From positions 3,307,501-3,371,500 of the forward strand of contig NZ_CP090003.1 of NCBI RefSeq assembly GCF_021390195.1: a stretch of 64,000 nucleotides of DNA. The letters are read 5' to 3'. Shown piece after piece: positions 8,694-18,123 of this stretch (positions are counted from its first letter, which is position 1; every line of letters starts with the position of its first letter). This DNA comes from Flagellimonas sp. CMM7. GTDB taxonomy: Bacteria; Bacteroidota; Bacteroidia; Flavobacteriales; Flavobacteriaceae. The notes beneath the pieces are model-generated. The model saw only the letters and a list, made by a program, of their open reading frames with translations, was not told where the DNA came from and did no database searches. Position numbers and translations under genes: made by a program.

Positions 8694-9684
8694 ACCAATC
8701 TAAAATCAATAATACCAAAATTCCTAGAATCACAAAAAATATGGCCCACCAGGTTTCGGGAGTTGCTAGATTTGGGAAATAGCGTTCATAATTAAGAACT
8801 ATTTTATCTCCATTGGAATCTAGTAATACATTACCAAGCGCATCCATTTTGTACATGGTTCGTTTCCAAGGCCAGACCACACCTAAAGAACCTGTTATAA
8901 AACCAAGAATGATAGCTGTTGAACTTGCTTTGTAATGCTTGAGCAAGTAACTGAGCAAATGCGAAAAAGTTACCAGTCCCGTTGCCGAACCTAGCGTGAA
9001 AACTGCCAGAATTTTAAGGGTTTCCATTCGTTTGGGATTGTCCATAAAGCCAAAATCCCCAGAGAACACTTCCGAAAAAGTATCGTAGAGTGCATTCACG
9101 GAATCAACTAGCAGGAGCACATAATTTCCTAATAGAATTAATATAAACGAACCCGAAAGCCCTGGCAATGTCATTCCAGAAACACTGATAATGCCACAAA
9201 AGAAAATAAAAAACAGATTATCATTTTCTTTGGCAGGACTTAAGAAACTGATTGAAATACCTATGATTAACCCCAATATTCCTAAAGGAACCGTTCTTTT
9301 GTTCCAATGGTTAAAATCTTTGGATATGTAATAGATGGAGCCTAAGATCATACCAAAAAAGCTTGCCCATACAAAGAGTTCTTTTTGTTCCAGAAAAAAG
9401 TCGAGCACTCTAGAAATACTGAAATAACTAACAAGCATACCAAAGATGAGCAACAACAAGAATTGGCCGTTTGTATATTGATAAAAACTCTTGAACCTTC
9501 CGTTAAGAAGTAACTTGAAAGCTTTGGAATTTATTTTTTGAAGGGAATAGATGAACTCTTCATAAAAACCACCTACAAAAGCAACAATGCCGCCAGATAC
9601 GCCGGGCACCTTGTTGGCAGCTCCCATACAAAGGCCTTTTATTACCAAAAAAAAGTTGTCCAGAAATGTTCTAGGTTGATGCAT
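8647..9684 (-). CDS. DUF368 membrane protein, probable undecaprenyl-phosphate translocase (PopT type)
   Basis: 345 aa with about nine hydrophobic segments and the DUF368 hallmark CMGAANKVPGVSGGIVAFVG near the N-terminus, with an internal echo SGMTLPGLSGSF at about 175. The DUF368 family has been shown to move undecaprenyl phosphate back across the inner membrane, recycling the lipid carrier for peptidoglycan and surface glycans. The next gene on this strand upstream is a second member of the same family, 18 nt away. The two differ enough that they are old paralogues, not a recent copy. The function is by family; which lipid each handles is not visible. Confidence 0.85.
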   Translation of the reverse strand: MHQPRTFLDNFFLVIKGLCMGAANKVPGVSGGIVAFVGGFYEEFIYSLQKINSKAFKLLLNGRFKSFYQYTNGQFLLLLIFGMLVSYFSISRVLDFFLEQKELFVWASFFGMILGSIYYISKDFNHWNKRTVPLGILGLIIGISISFLSPAKENDNLFFIFFCGIISVSGMTLPGLSGSFILILLGNYVLLLVDSVNALYDTFSEVFSGDFGFMDNPKRMETLKILAVFTLGSATGLVTFSHLLSYLLKHYKASSTAIILGFITGSLGVVWPWKRTMYKMDALGNVLLDSNGDKIVLNYERYFPNLATPETWWAIFFVILGILVLLILDWYGKNRKERKQVRTLR

Positions 9685-9702
9685 CTATTGGGTAAGTTTC
9701 TC

Positions 9703-10620
9703 TTATTTTTTGGAAGCTACTCTTTCTAAGATAAAAATAAGAGAAAAACCTATTATAGCTAGGATTATGGCAAGTATTAACTGATTGTCACCTTCAAATG
9801 CCCCGGGCAACACATTTATATCATCAATAACTACTGTTTTATCCCCAAAAGTCTTGGTTTCCAATACTTTTTTCCATGGCCATATTTTGTTCAATGACCC
9901 TAGTATAAAACCGGTTAGCAAGGCAAGGGTAATATTTTTATAATGATTGAACATCCATTTTAACAATCGGGCAAAACTTAGGAGGCCAAATACTGCCCCT
10001 AGAGCAACAGTAATGACGATTTTAACGTCTCGTTCATGAACTGCATCTAAAATGGTTTTATAGGACCCCAAAAGCACCAAAATAAACGCTCCTGATATGC
10101 CAGGTAAAATCATAGCACATACCGCCAAAGCCCCAGATAGGAAAAGATAGGGTAGACTGTCTACATTTTCATTTGGAGGAAGTTCAGTAATAAAATAAGC
10201 TATCGCTGCGCCAAAAATAAACATGACGACCGTTGCAATGGACCATTTCTTAATTTCTTTCCCTACAAAAAAGATACTGGCCAATACCAGTCCAAAGAAA
10301 AAGGACCATAATAGGATGGGTTGATTTTCCAATAACCAACTTAAAAATTTAGCCAAGGACAATACGCTGATAAAAATCCCCGAGAATAAGGCAAGCAAAA
10401 AATTACCGTTCGCCTTATCCCAAAACGCTTTTAATCCTTCTTTTCTTAGTGTTGTGAAAAGAGAAATATTAATATTGTTAATGGAACTTATAAGCTCCTC
10501 ATAAATTCCGGAGATAAATGCTATTGTACCTCCTGAAACTCCAGGAACCACATCAGCCGCACCCATGGCAATTCCTTTGAGTGTTATAAACACGTAATCC
10601 AGCAGTTGACGTCCTTTCAT
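9703..10620 (-). CDS. DUF368 membrane protein, second paralogue
   Basis: 305 aa, membrane protein with the paired repeats of the family: AMGAADVVPGVSGGTIAFIS at about 19-38 and CAMILPGISGAFILVLLG at about 167-184. The inverted-repeat layout with two PG(V/I)SG motifs is typical of DUF368/PopT lipid-carrier translocases. It lies 25 nt downstream of the TPR gene and 18 nt upstream of the other DUF368 gene, in one apparent operon. It lacks the 40-residue charged insertion found near the C-terminus of its neighbour. Confidence 0.85.
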   Translation of the reverse strand: MKGRQLLDYVFITLKGIAMGAADVVPGVSGGTIAFISGIYEELISSINNINISLFTTLRKEGLKAFWDKANGNFLLALFSGIFISVLSLAKFLSWLLENQPILLWSFFFGLVLASIFFVGKEIKKWSIATVVMFIFGAAIAYFITELPPNENVDSLPYLFLSGALAVCAMILPGISGAFILVLLGSYKTILDAVHERDVKIVITVALGAVFGLLSFARLLKWMFNHYKNITLALLTGFILGSLNKIWPWKKVLETKTFGDKTVVIDDINVLPGAFEGDNQLILAIILAIIGFSLIFILERVASKK

Positions 10621-10645
10621 GAATTTTATGGGTAAAAACCTTAAA

Positions 10646-12046
10646 CTATGTAGATGTTTTTTTGATTTCGGAAACCAAGGTTTGTAACCACTTTACCTTG
10701 TTGAACTCTGGGAATTCCTCTTCAAATAACTGCAATTTTTCAATATCTAATTGCATGGCTTCTGCCAATTTTTCCCTAGCATTTAAAATTTCATTGTTTT
10801 TAAGGTAAATTCCGGCAAGTTTATACTGGAGTTCTGCGCTTTCAGGATAAAATTCAAGTCCTTGGATGATTACTTGGATTGAAGATCCAAAATCCCCTAG
10901 TTTTTTAAGTACATCGGCCCAATTTTTCCAAGTTTCCTGTTCATAGTTACCTAAATCTACAGCTTGCTTGTATGCAAAATCCGCCTCATCAAAATTATTG
11001 AGGGCAAAATAGATTCTTGCGCATTTTTTCCAATACAGGGGGTTTTCACCATCAATGTTTATGGCCTTATTGATATAATACAAGGCTTTTTCATAGTTCT
11101 CCAGTTTATAATGGAAATCGGTTATTGCCAGCCAGCCCTTATCCAGTAATGGGTCTTCATGAACCGTATTGTAATAATAGTATTTTGCTAGGTCGTTATT
11201 GCCCAATTTTTCATGACACCTTCCTATCCTAAGATAAGCATGTGATGTCGGGTCTTCTATAGAGATGGTAGTTTCGTAATTCTCAATAGCTTCATTATAC
11301 TTACCTAGCTTTTCTAGAACTTTTCCTTTTTCAAAGTAGGCTCCAATGAAAGAATCGTCAGAAATTATTGCAAAATCAAATGAAGTAAGTGCTTCTTTGT
11401 ACATATCCATATTGTAGTACATTTTGCCCAATTGGTGCCAAGCTACTTCACAATAGGGATTCCGCTCCAAATAACTGTTCAAATAATGAATGGCGCCATC
11501 AAAATCTTCTAAAAACTCAAAACAGTAGATTACGTTGTACAAAGAAGAATAATCTCGATCATCAAACTCAACGCATCTCATAAAACTACGTTTTGCGCTT
11601 TCAAAATCATCCATGAACAGATATTCCATTCCTAAAAGGGAATGGATGTCAAAACTATCTTCGGTTCTATGCAGCGCTTCTAAAAGTAGGTTTACCGCTT
11701 CTTGATGATTGTCCTGTTTAGATTGAATGTTGGCTCGTTGTATGTAGATTTCCTCATTGTGCGAATCTATATTTTGGAGTTCATCCAATAATTTTTCGGC
11801 AGTTTCAAAATTGTCTTCAAAAACCAGAATTTCTACACGTAATAATTTTAATTCCAGTGAGTTAGGGTGTTGCTCCAAGCCTATTTGGATAGCTTTTTTA
11901 CCCAATGAGACCTTTCCATTATTTAAATAATAGTGAATGATTTCCTCAAAGTCCTCTGCATCAAAAAAATAGACGTCATCTGTCTTGAGCATGGACTCAA
12001 ATTTACTTATGGATTTGTCAGGATATTCGTTAGAATCTAACGCCAT
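10646..12046 (-). CDS. Tetratricopeptide repeat protein
   Basis: 466 aa, essentially a solenoid of ten or more TPR units (for example LHSLLGMEYLFMDDFESAKR, AWHQLGKMYYNMDMYKEALT, AYFEKGKVLEKLGKYNEAIE, AYLRIGRCHEKLGNNDLAKY). There is no signal peptide or membrane helix, so it is probably a cytoplasmic scaffold. It is the first gene of the run TPR-DUF368-DUF368-aroE. TPR proteins bind partner peptides; the partner here is unknown. Confidence 0.9.
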   Translation of the reverse strand: MALDSNEYPDKSISKFESMLKTDDVYFFDAEDFEEIIHYYLNNGKVSLGKKAIQIGLEQHPNSLELKLLRVEILVFEDNFETAEKLLDELQNIDSHNEEIYIQRANIQSKQDNHQEAVNLLLEALHRTEDSFDIHSLLGMEYLFMDDFESAKRSFMRCVEFDDRDYSSLYNVIYCFEFLEDFDGAIHYLNSYLERNPYCEVAWHQLGKMYYNMDMYKEALTSFDFAIISDDSFIGAYFEKGKVLEKLGKYNEAIENYETTISIEDPTSHAYLRIGRCHEKLGNNDLAKYYYYNTVHEDPLLDKGWLAITDFHYKLENYEKALYYINKAINIDGENPLYWKKCARIYFALNNFDEADFAYKQAVDLGNYEQETWKNWADVLKKLGDFGSSIQVIIQGLEFYPESAELQYKLAGIYLKNNEILNAREKLAEAMQLDIEKLQLFEEEFPEFNKVKWLQTLVSEIKKTST

Positions 12047-12132
12047 AGGAATGAGTTTGGTTTAACTATGGACTTAAAATTAGCCCTTTGAAGCTATCTT
12101 TAAGTCTTTGTTTTGGGTATGTTATCAACAAA

Positions 12133-13329
12133 TTAGTTAACAGCAGTGGGTTTGTAATCGTTTAAAATACTGATGATTTGGTCGCATCCTATAGCTATTT
12201 CTTTCATGGAAATGGTCAGTGGTGGTGATATCCGAACCGCTTTGGGTTCAAAAAGCAACCAGAAAAGAATAAGCCCTTTTTTGGCAGCTTTCAACACTAA
12301 ATAATTGACAATTTCCTCATCGTCTAATAGCAAAGCAAGCATTAAACCCTTACCTCTTATTTCATTAATCAAAGGATGTACCAAAAGGGTTCTAAATAGC
12401 TTTTCTTTCTCTAATGTTTGTTCAATGAGCTGTTTTTCAGTGATTTCTTGTAATGTTGCCAAGCTGGCAGCTGCAATGACTGGGTTCCCGCCAAATGTTG
12501 TGATATGGCCTAATTTTGGACTTGTCTGAAAGGTATCCATCATTTTTTTTGAAGCAACAAATGCCCCTACAGGTAGCCCTGAAGCCATTCCTTTGCCCAA
12601 TACTAAAATATCTGGGACACAGTTAAAATGTTCAAATGCGAATAGTTTTCCTGTTCTTCCAAATCCAGGTTGAATTTCATCTAAAATCAACAGCGCTGCT
12701 ACTTGATCACAGCGTTTTCGCACTTTTGCCAAATACCCATTTTCTGGAAGAATAAATCCAGCGCCACCTTGTATGGTTTCTAAAACTACTGCGGCGGTTT
12801 TTTCCGTAATCTGTTCTAAATCTGCTTCAGCGTTAAATTTGATGAAGGAAACGTCTGGTATTAATGGCCTAAATGCGCTTTTCCGTTCTTCATACCCCAT
12901 TAAGCTCAAACTCCCCATCGTATTTCCATGATAGGCGCGATGGGCAGCTATGAGTTGTGAGCGCCCAGTATATCTTCTGGCTAATTTTATAGCGCCTTCT
13001 ATAGCTTCTGTTCCTGAGTTGACCAAATAGGTTGTTTCTAGGTTTTTGGGAAGTTTTGATGCCAATAATTTGGTGAACGCTACAGCAGGTTGTTGAACAT
13101 ATTCTCCATACACCATTACATGCATATATTTTTCAAGCTGTTCTTTTACAGCATCTATAACTCTTGGAGGGCAATGCCCCAAACTGCAGGCAGAAACTCC
13201 CGCAACAAAATCTAAATGTGCGTTACCCTGGTTGTCATAAATGTAACTGCCCTTTGCATGAGAAACCTCCATGCCCAAGGGATGTGGTGTGGTTTGGGTT
13301 TGATATGTAAAAAAGTCATCTCTAAGCAT
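12133..13329 (-). CDS. Class III (acetylornithine-type) aminotransferase
   Basis: 398 aa. A PLP enzyme of fold type I: substrate and phosphate loop NSGTEAIEGA (about 104-113), pyridine-nitrogen aspartate D217 in LILDEIQPGFGRTG, and Schiff-base lysine K246 in LGKGMASGLP. The family includes acetylornithine, ornithine and 4-aminobutyrate transaminases. The arginine-synthesis genes are not nearby, so the substrate is uncertain. The ATG overlaps the stop of the OstA-like gene by one base (TAATG), implying translational coupling. Confidence 0.88.
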   Translation of the reverse strand: MLRDDFFTYQTQTTPHPLGMEVSHAKGSYIYDNQGNAHLDFVAGVSACSLGHCPPRVIDAVKEQLEKYMHVMVYGEYVQQPAVAFTKLLASKLPKNLETTYLVNSGTEAIEGAIKLARRYTGRSQLIAAHRAYHGNTMGSLSLMGYEERKSAFRPLIPDVSFIKFNAEADLEQITEKTAAVVLETIQGGAGFILPENGYLAKVRKRCDQVAALLILDEIQPGFGRTGKLFAFEHFNCVPDILVLGKGMASGLPVGAFVASKKMMDTFQTSPKLGHITTFGGNPVIAAASLATLQEITEKQLIEQTLEKEKLFRTLLVHPLINEIRGKGLMLALLLDDEEIVNYLVLKAAKKGLILFWLLFEPKAVRISPPLTISMKEIAIGCDQIISILNDYKPTAVN

Positions 13330-15038
13330 TAGGGACTTTGTACTTTCTTTACCGTAGCTTCTTTGGGCTTAATAGCCTTGGCGGTGTTCGATATTTTGTT
13401 TACCGGGTCGTTTTCATTTTCTTGGCGCTCCTTTTCTTCAGCATCAATGTCTATCGGATTATCTATTCCGCGAATTTTTACCAACTCTATATTATTATCA
13501 TCTTCATCAAAAATGTCGTCTTTGCTTAGAATCCGTTCATCTCCACGCCATATAAACCCTTTCAATTTTCTACTTTCCACAGGTAATTCCGCGTCCGGAA
13601 AAATATCCCCATCAGGATTTACAAAAAAAGTTATGTCTTCAATATCATTGTTGGCCATAAGCAATCTTATCTTACTACAAATGGTTTTATCAATCCCTAT
13701 CAACTCTTGGTCATCATTGTACATGTAATAGATCACCTCTGTATTTCTGATCAGGTCAATTATTTTGAGTTCATTTTCAATAAACTTTCCATATAGATCT
13801 TTTCCTTTTGCCTGATTGTAACCGGTTTTGCTGATGGTATCCAACGAAATAATGAAAGCATTCTCCAATACTTTGAGTGAATCCAATTTCTCGGTCTCTA
13901 AGTCAGAAATTAAATGAATACTATCACCTGTTATTTGATTGTCCACATTCCATAGGATTGGATTTTTGATCAATTGGGTAATTCCTGTATTTTCTGCGGA
14001 ATGAATAGAATCGCATTTTCCGCTTAAGTCAGTTTTATAGAATTTAGCATTTCTGAAAGCACGAAGAATGCGAGCTTCAGGTTTACCTGTAACCATGAGT
14101 GTATCCCCATGCATGTAAAGGGAATCTTGTTCCACTAAATTTATTGAAACCGCTCTTTTTGTGGCAAAAACAGAATCTTTAGCCTTGAAAACCTCAGCAT
14201 AATGAGCTCTAATAACGCCATTGTTAATAGTGTCCGTTATCTGGATATTGTTGGTGGCAGATGCAAATTCAGATGTTTTGTCAAAATAAAGACTGTCACC
14301 TACAATGATTTTGTTATCATAATCAATCCTGGTGTTTTTTATGCCATAACCCTGCTCAATCTTGGTATCGTAAAATCCTCGTTCACAATAGATTTTGTAT
14401 TCTTCACCGGTTATGGTTGAAGGCCCGTACATATATGCATTTTTGGAAATACGGTAATAATCCAATTGTTCTGAATCTATGATGTACTCGGGATTGTCAA
14501 TGTGTACATCGCTTTTAAACTGCACTTTTTTCAACTCGGTAAAATAGGTGCCGATTTTGCTGGTAAGTACGTTTACGGAATCAACCACTTTTCCTCCAGA
14601 ATTGTAGAATGATTCTTGTTTTTCCCTATTAAAATATAAAGTATCGGTGGTCAAGGTCATTTGACCATCGGTAAGATCTACTTTCTCCCATGCTTTTGCC
14701 AGTTTTGAGTCACCGTTATAACTCATATAGCTGCTGTTCATCTCAATAGAATCGCCCTGTTGTAGTCTAACATTGCCTATTGCCTTTAAACGGTTTTCCT
14801 GGGAGTAAAAAATTGCAATATCACACCACAAGTCTGCTCCTTGGTGTTCAAATTGTACTTGACGCTCATCATCCTTGCTAAAAATTGAAGCTCCCGGGAA
14901 TTGGGCTTCATCTTTGGTGAAATTGGCGCCGTAAACAATGTTTATCTGTCTACTTTCTGGTTCTTGTTCTTTTTCTTGAGCAATAGCCAGGAAAAATGAG
15001 AAGATAAAAATGAAAAATGAAATTCTTTTCAAATCCAT
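13329..15038 (-). CDS. OstA-like (LptA/LptD N-terminal-like) periplasmic protein
   Basis: 569 aa from ATG 15038; an in-frame TTG at 15071 would put the promoter box inside the gene and is rejected. A signal peptide (MDLKRISFFIFIFSFFLAIA) is followed by repeated beta-strand units of the OstA/LptA type (ADLWCDIAIFYSQENRLKAI, GNVRLQQGDSIEMNS, YSQEN...). OstA-fold proteins carry lipopolysaccharide between the membranes. The acidic tail of about 90 residues is not conserved-looking. It is co-transcribed with the aminotransferase. A distinct lptA/lptD pair is not present in the window. Confidence 0.82.
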   Translation of the reverse strand: MDLKRISFFIFIFSFFLAIAQEKEQEPESRQINIVYGANFTKDEAQFPGASIFSKDDERQVQFEHQGADLWCDIAIFYSQENRLKAIGNVRLQQGDSIEMNSSYMSYNGDSKLAKAWEKVDLTDGQMTLTTDTLYFNREKQESFYNSGGKVVDSVNVLTSKIGTYFTELKKVQFKSDVHIDNPEYIIDSEQLDYYRISKNAYMYGPSTITGEEYKIYCERGFYDTKIEQGYGIKNTRIDYDNKIIVGDSLYFDKTSEFASATNNIQITDTINNGVIRAHYAEVFKAKDSVFATKRAVSINLVEQDSLYMHGDTLMVTGKPEARILRAFRNAKFYKTDLSGKCDSIHSAENTGITQLIKNPILWNVDNQITGDSIHLISDLETEKLDSLKVLENAFIISLDTISKTGYNQAKGKDLYGKFIENELKIIDLIRNTEVIYYMYNDDQELIGIDKTICSKIRLLMANNDIEDITFFVNPDGDIFPDAELPVESRKLKGFIWRGDERILSKDDIFDEDDNNIELVKIRGIDNPIDIDAEEKERQENENDPVNKISNTAKAIKPKEATVKKVQSP

Positions 15039-15049
15039 GGAATTTTGCC

Positions 15050-15057
15050 CAAAAGTA
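15050..15057 (-). promoter_or_regulatory. -7 box upstream of the OstA-like gene
   Basis: CAAAAGTA on the plus strand reads TACTTTTG on the coding strand, matching TAnnTTTG. The expected start of transcription is only a few bases before ATG 15038. No well-spaced TTG is visible. Confidence 0.45.
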
Positions 15058-15139
15058 GGATTTTTAAGCAAAGTATCATGTTGGATTTAGAAAGGTTTAG
15101 TAAATGACAAGAGTTCTTCATAAAGTATGAATTCAAATT

Positions 15140-16702
15140 TTAGGTTCTTGATTTTTTATGTCGGATTAATGCAAGGTATCTATCGAGCTCTTTTTTTACT
15201 TCAGGATAGAGAAAGAATAGCCCAATCATATTAGGAAATACTAAGGCTAGAATCATGGCATCGGAAAATTTTATTACGGCATCCAGGGTAATTGCAGCGC
15301 CTAAAATTGTAAATAGTAAGAACAAAAGCTTATAGGATAAGTCAACCCACTTTCCTCTCCCAAAAAGATATTTCCAAGCTTGTAGTCCATAATAAGACCA
15401 TGATAAGATAGTTGAAAATGCAAATAGGATTACTGCAAAGACCAATGCATAAGAAGCTCCGGGAATAGCACTTTCAAAAGCCATTGAAGTGAGATTGATA
15501 CCTCCTAATCTACTACCGTCTGCCATTAAAGCTCCTCCATTCAATACATCGCCATAAACAAAAGCACCATTGAGATTGAAAATTATAATAACAATGGCGG
15601 TCATAGTGCATATAAGCACAGTATCTATAAAAGGTTCAAGTAGGCCAACAAGACCTTCGGATGCCGCATATTTGGTGTTTACGGCAGAATGAGCAATTGC
15701 AGCGGAACCAGCTCCAGCTTCATTGGAAAAAGCTGCTCTGCGGAACCCTTGTATCATAACACCAATGAAACCACCACTGATTGTAGCCTTTGGGGTAAAA
15801 GCATCCGTAAAGATTTGCATAATGGCATCATCAACAAGTGTTATGTTTGACACAATAATAAATAAGGCAGCAGCAGTATATAGGATGGCCATAAAGGGCA
15901 CTACTTTTTCAGTTACTTTGGCAATACGCTTAATGCCTCCAATAATTACAATCCCAACACAGATTGCAAATACAATACCTATCATGCTTCCAGAAGCTTC
16001 ACTTTGAATTCCGAATTGAGTAATTATTTGTGAGGCAGCTTGATTGGTTTGAAAAGCATTACCGCCACCAAATGAGGCACCTACACATAATAAAGCAAAA
16101 AGGATTGCTAGAATTTTACCAAAGTTTTTGTACCCTTTTTCTTTTAAACCTCTACTTAAATAATACATTGGGCCTCCGAATACTTTCCCTTGGGTATCTA
16201 TGTCCCGATACCTTACCCCTAGAGTGCATTCAACAAACTTTGAAGACATGCCTAACAACCCGGCAAGAATCATCCAAAATGTGGCTCCTGGACCACCAAT
16301 TGAAATTGCTACAGCGACCATAGAGATATTCCCAAGCCCCACAGTACCGGATACCGCTGTTGCCAATGCTTGAAAATGATTTACTTCACCTTGGTTACCT
16401 TCCTGTTTTTCAAACTTGTCAAAAGTACCTCTAACCACCTGTATGGCAGTGGTGAATAATCTAACATTTACAAACCTGAAGTATATGGTGAAAAACAAGG
16501 CACCTGACAGTAATAGGATAAGTACTAAAGGCACCTGTGCTTGACCTAAAGGTATGTTGGTGAAGATTAATTTTTCCCACCATAAAGCAAAGGGCATGAA
16601 TGCATCGTTGATTTGTTTATCCAACCCTTCGCCGGATTGTGCAAATGCGGTAGTTGGTATTAGTATTAATAAGAGAAAAAATTTATACACTTTAAAGTTC
16701 AT
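15140..16702 (-). CDS. Sodium:alanine symporter (AGCS family)
   Basis: 520 aa. The N-terminus looks like a cleavable signal (ending AFAQ), followed by about ten membrane helices. Family marks are the motifs ATAVSGTVGLGNISMVAVAI (about 110-130), GGPGATFWMILAGLLGMSSK, GGGNAFQTNQ and RRAAFSNEAGAGSAAIAHSA (about 315-335). AGCS carriers take up alanine or glycine with Na+. It stands alone, with about 120 nt upstream and 70 nt downstream without a clear terminator. The specific substrate is inferred from the family. Confidence 0.92.
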   Translation of the reverse strand: MNFKVYKFFLLLILIPTTAFAQSGEGLDKQINDAFMPFALWWEKLIFTNIPLGQAQVPLVLILLLSGALFFTIYFRFVNVRLFTTAIQVVRGTFDKFEKQEGNQGEVNHFQALATAVSGTVGLGNISMVAVAISIGGPGATFWMILAGLLGMSSKFVECTLGVRYRDIDTQGKVFGGPMYYLSRGLKEKGYKNFGKILAILFALLCVGASFGGGNAFQTNQAASQIITQFGIQSEASGSMIGIVFAICVGIVIIGGIKRIAKVTEKVVPFMAILYTAAALFIIVSNITLVDDAIMQIFTDAFTPKATISGGFIGVMIQGFRRAAFSNEAGAGSAAIAHSAVNTKYAASEGLVGLLEPFIDTVLICTMTAIVIIIFNLNGAFVYGDVLNGGALMADGSRLGGINLTSMAFESAIPGASYALVFAVILFAFSTILSWSYYGLQAWKYLFGRGKWVDLSYKLLFLLFTILGAAITLDAVIKFSDAMILALVFPNMIGLFFLYPEVKKELDRYLALIRHKKSRT

Positions 16703-16823
16703 GATGGTTGGATTTGAATCATACTCAAGTTGAAAAAGTGATGTGAAAAACTATAAGAAAGTCGGAAAAAACCCAGAAATGTCGGTAATTTCTAAGCAGA
16801 CAGAATAAGGTTAAATAATTGAT

Positions 16824-17927
16824 TTACAGGAATATGTTTTCTTTAGGAAGAGCCAAACGTATTTTTCTTGCCTTGTGTTCCGACATTTGGAACAATGTAT
16901 TTTTTAAGGGTATATAATGATGGTCCTTACTCCAATTTTCTTTTCCAAAAAGATTATCCAGTATAGCGGATAATAATCTTTTTATTTGATTATGATCGTT
17001 AATTTCAAATTCTTTGTTATGCTCATAGTTTTTTGGTTTAATTTCTAACCAATCATCAAAAGCTTCACTTTTTTTATGTTGCGCAAACTTTAAAAGTAGA
17101 TTATAATGAGCTCCACTCAAGGTTACCTTTCTTTCTTTGGAACCGGGAAAACCATTAAGATGAATGTACTGTTCTAACTTACCTGTTTTGTTCAATGTTT
17201 TGGAAAAAATTAAACTTAGATTTTCTGATTTTGGAATAACATTTTCCGCCAGTTCTTTTACCCAACTCATTGCCAAGGCAAAAAATAGCATTATTAGACA
17301 TGTCTTGAATATTGCTGAAAATAGAAGTAAATTAATGGAAGTGTTCAAAAGTTTATACAGCTGTGCAACCAATATGACCATTGTACATAGAACGGTTAGC
17401 CATGAAAGGAGTTTCAACCTTCTTTTTTCGAATGATTCCCAGAGTACATATCCCAAAAAAATGAGCGTAAAAAAGGCATAGTAGACGTCTAATTGGTTAA
17501 TGATACCATAGCTCTTACCAGAAACCATTAAATTGATGGTTGGCCCCAATGAAAAAATAAATGGAATACCTACGATGTATTTCCATGTGTTTGATTTAAT
17601 CAAATGTTTTAGAGGAGAGGGTAGATAACGAAACCATGGTAATGCCAACAAAATGAACAGACTGTTAAAAAGGGAAAAAATACTTAACCATCCCTGGTAA
17701 TACAAATTGAGTGGACTTGATTTGGAAAAGTATATTTCGAACATTCCTGAGAAGCACCAACATAATACAGACAATGCCAGCCAAACTTGACCAAAATCTT
17801 TCTGTTTTTTTCCAATATGCCACCAAATGGCCATTAGGGCCATAAAGGCAAAGAAACATACTGAAGATTGCCACCAACCATAAAAGTTGAGAACCTCGGA
17901 ATCAATTTGTTGATTTATAAAAAGCAT
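16824..17927 (-). CDS. Membrane protein with seven helices and a soluble C-terminal domain, possibly a membrane-bound regulator
   Basis: 367 aa. Residues about 15-220 hold some seven hydrophobic segments; the remaining 145 residues are soluble and charged. The tail contains KVTLSGAHYNLLLKFAQHK, then DWLEIKPKNYEHN, then HNQIKRLLSAILDNLFG and a final basic strand RKIRLALPKENI, an alpha-beta arrangement reminiscent of a winged helix. I do not recognise a named family. A membrane-anchored one-component transcription factor is one reading; an ordinary membrane protein with a structural tail is another. It is monocistronic, 196 nt from purA. Confidence 0.7.
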   Translation of the reverse strand: MLFINQQIDSEVLNFYGWWQSSVCFFAFMALMAIWWHIGKKQKDFGQVWLALSVLCWCFSGMFEIYFSKSSPLNLYYQGWLSIFSLFNSLFILLALPWFRYLPSPLKHLIKSNTWKYIVGIPFIFSLGPTINLMVSGKSYGIINQLDVYYAFFTLIFLGYVLWESFEKRRLKLLSWLTVLCTMVILVAQLYKLLNTSINLLLFSAIFKTCLIMLFFALAMSWVKELAENVIPKSENLSLIFSKTLNKTGKLEQYIHLNGFPGSKERKVTLSGAHYNLLLKFAQHKKSEAFDDWLEIKPKNYEHNKEFEINDHNQIKRLLSAILDNLFGKENWSKDHHYIPLKNTLFQMSEHKARKIRLALPKENIFL

Positions 17928-18064
17928 TGTGTCGGTTATCTTAACAAAGACCGCAGCAATATAAAACTATTAAGTAGAAGTAAGTGTCAATATACATTTT
18001 GTGCATTGCCAGACAAGTTGAATTCAGTATGTATAAATTGCCAATTTTTCTAAGTGAATTAGTT

Positions 18065-18104
18065 AAAAAAATCAGTAGAGAGTTATAATCTTAATCTCTC
18101 CTAC
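18065..18104 (-). terminator. Intrinsic terminator of purA
   Basis: On the coding strand a GTAGGAGAG / CTCTCTAC stem (18096-18104 against 18075-18082, one bulge) with an A/T loop is followed by a run of T's (18065-18071). It lies 20 nt beyond the purA stop. Confidence 0.65.
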
Positions 18105-18123
18105 ATAATCGACGCTAAAATTA

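Noticed and set aside
15039..15071. An 11-codon extension of the OstA-like gene starting at TTG
   Set aside because: It would put the TACTTTTG promoter box inside the gene, and the shorter start gives a normal signal peptide.
16702..16725. A T-loop-like stretch that might be part of a tRNA
   Set aside because: No acceptor, anticodon or D stem can be drawn around it.
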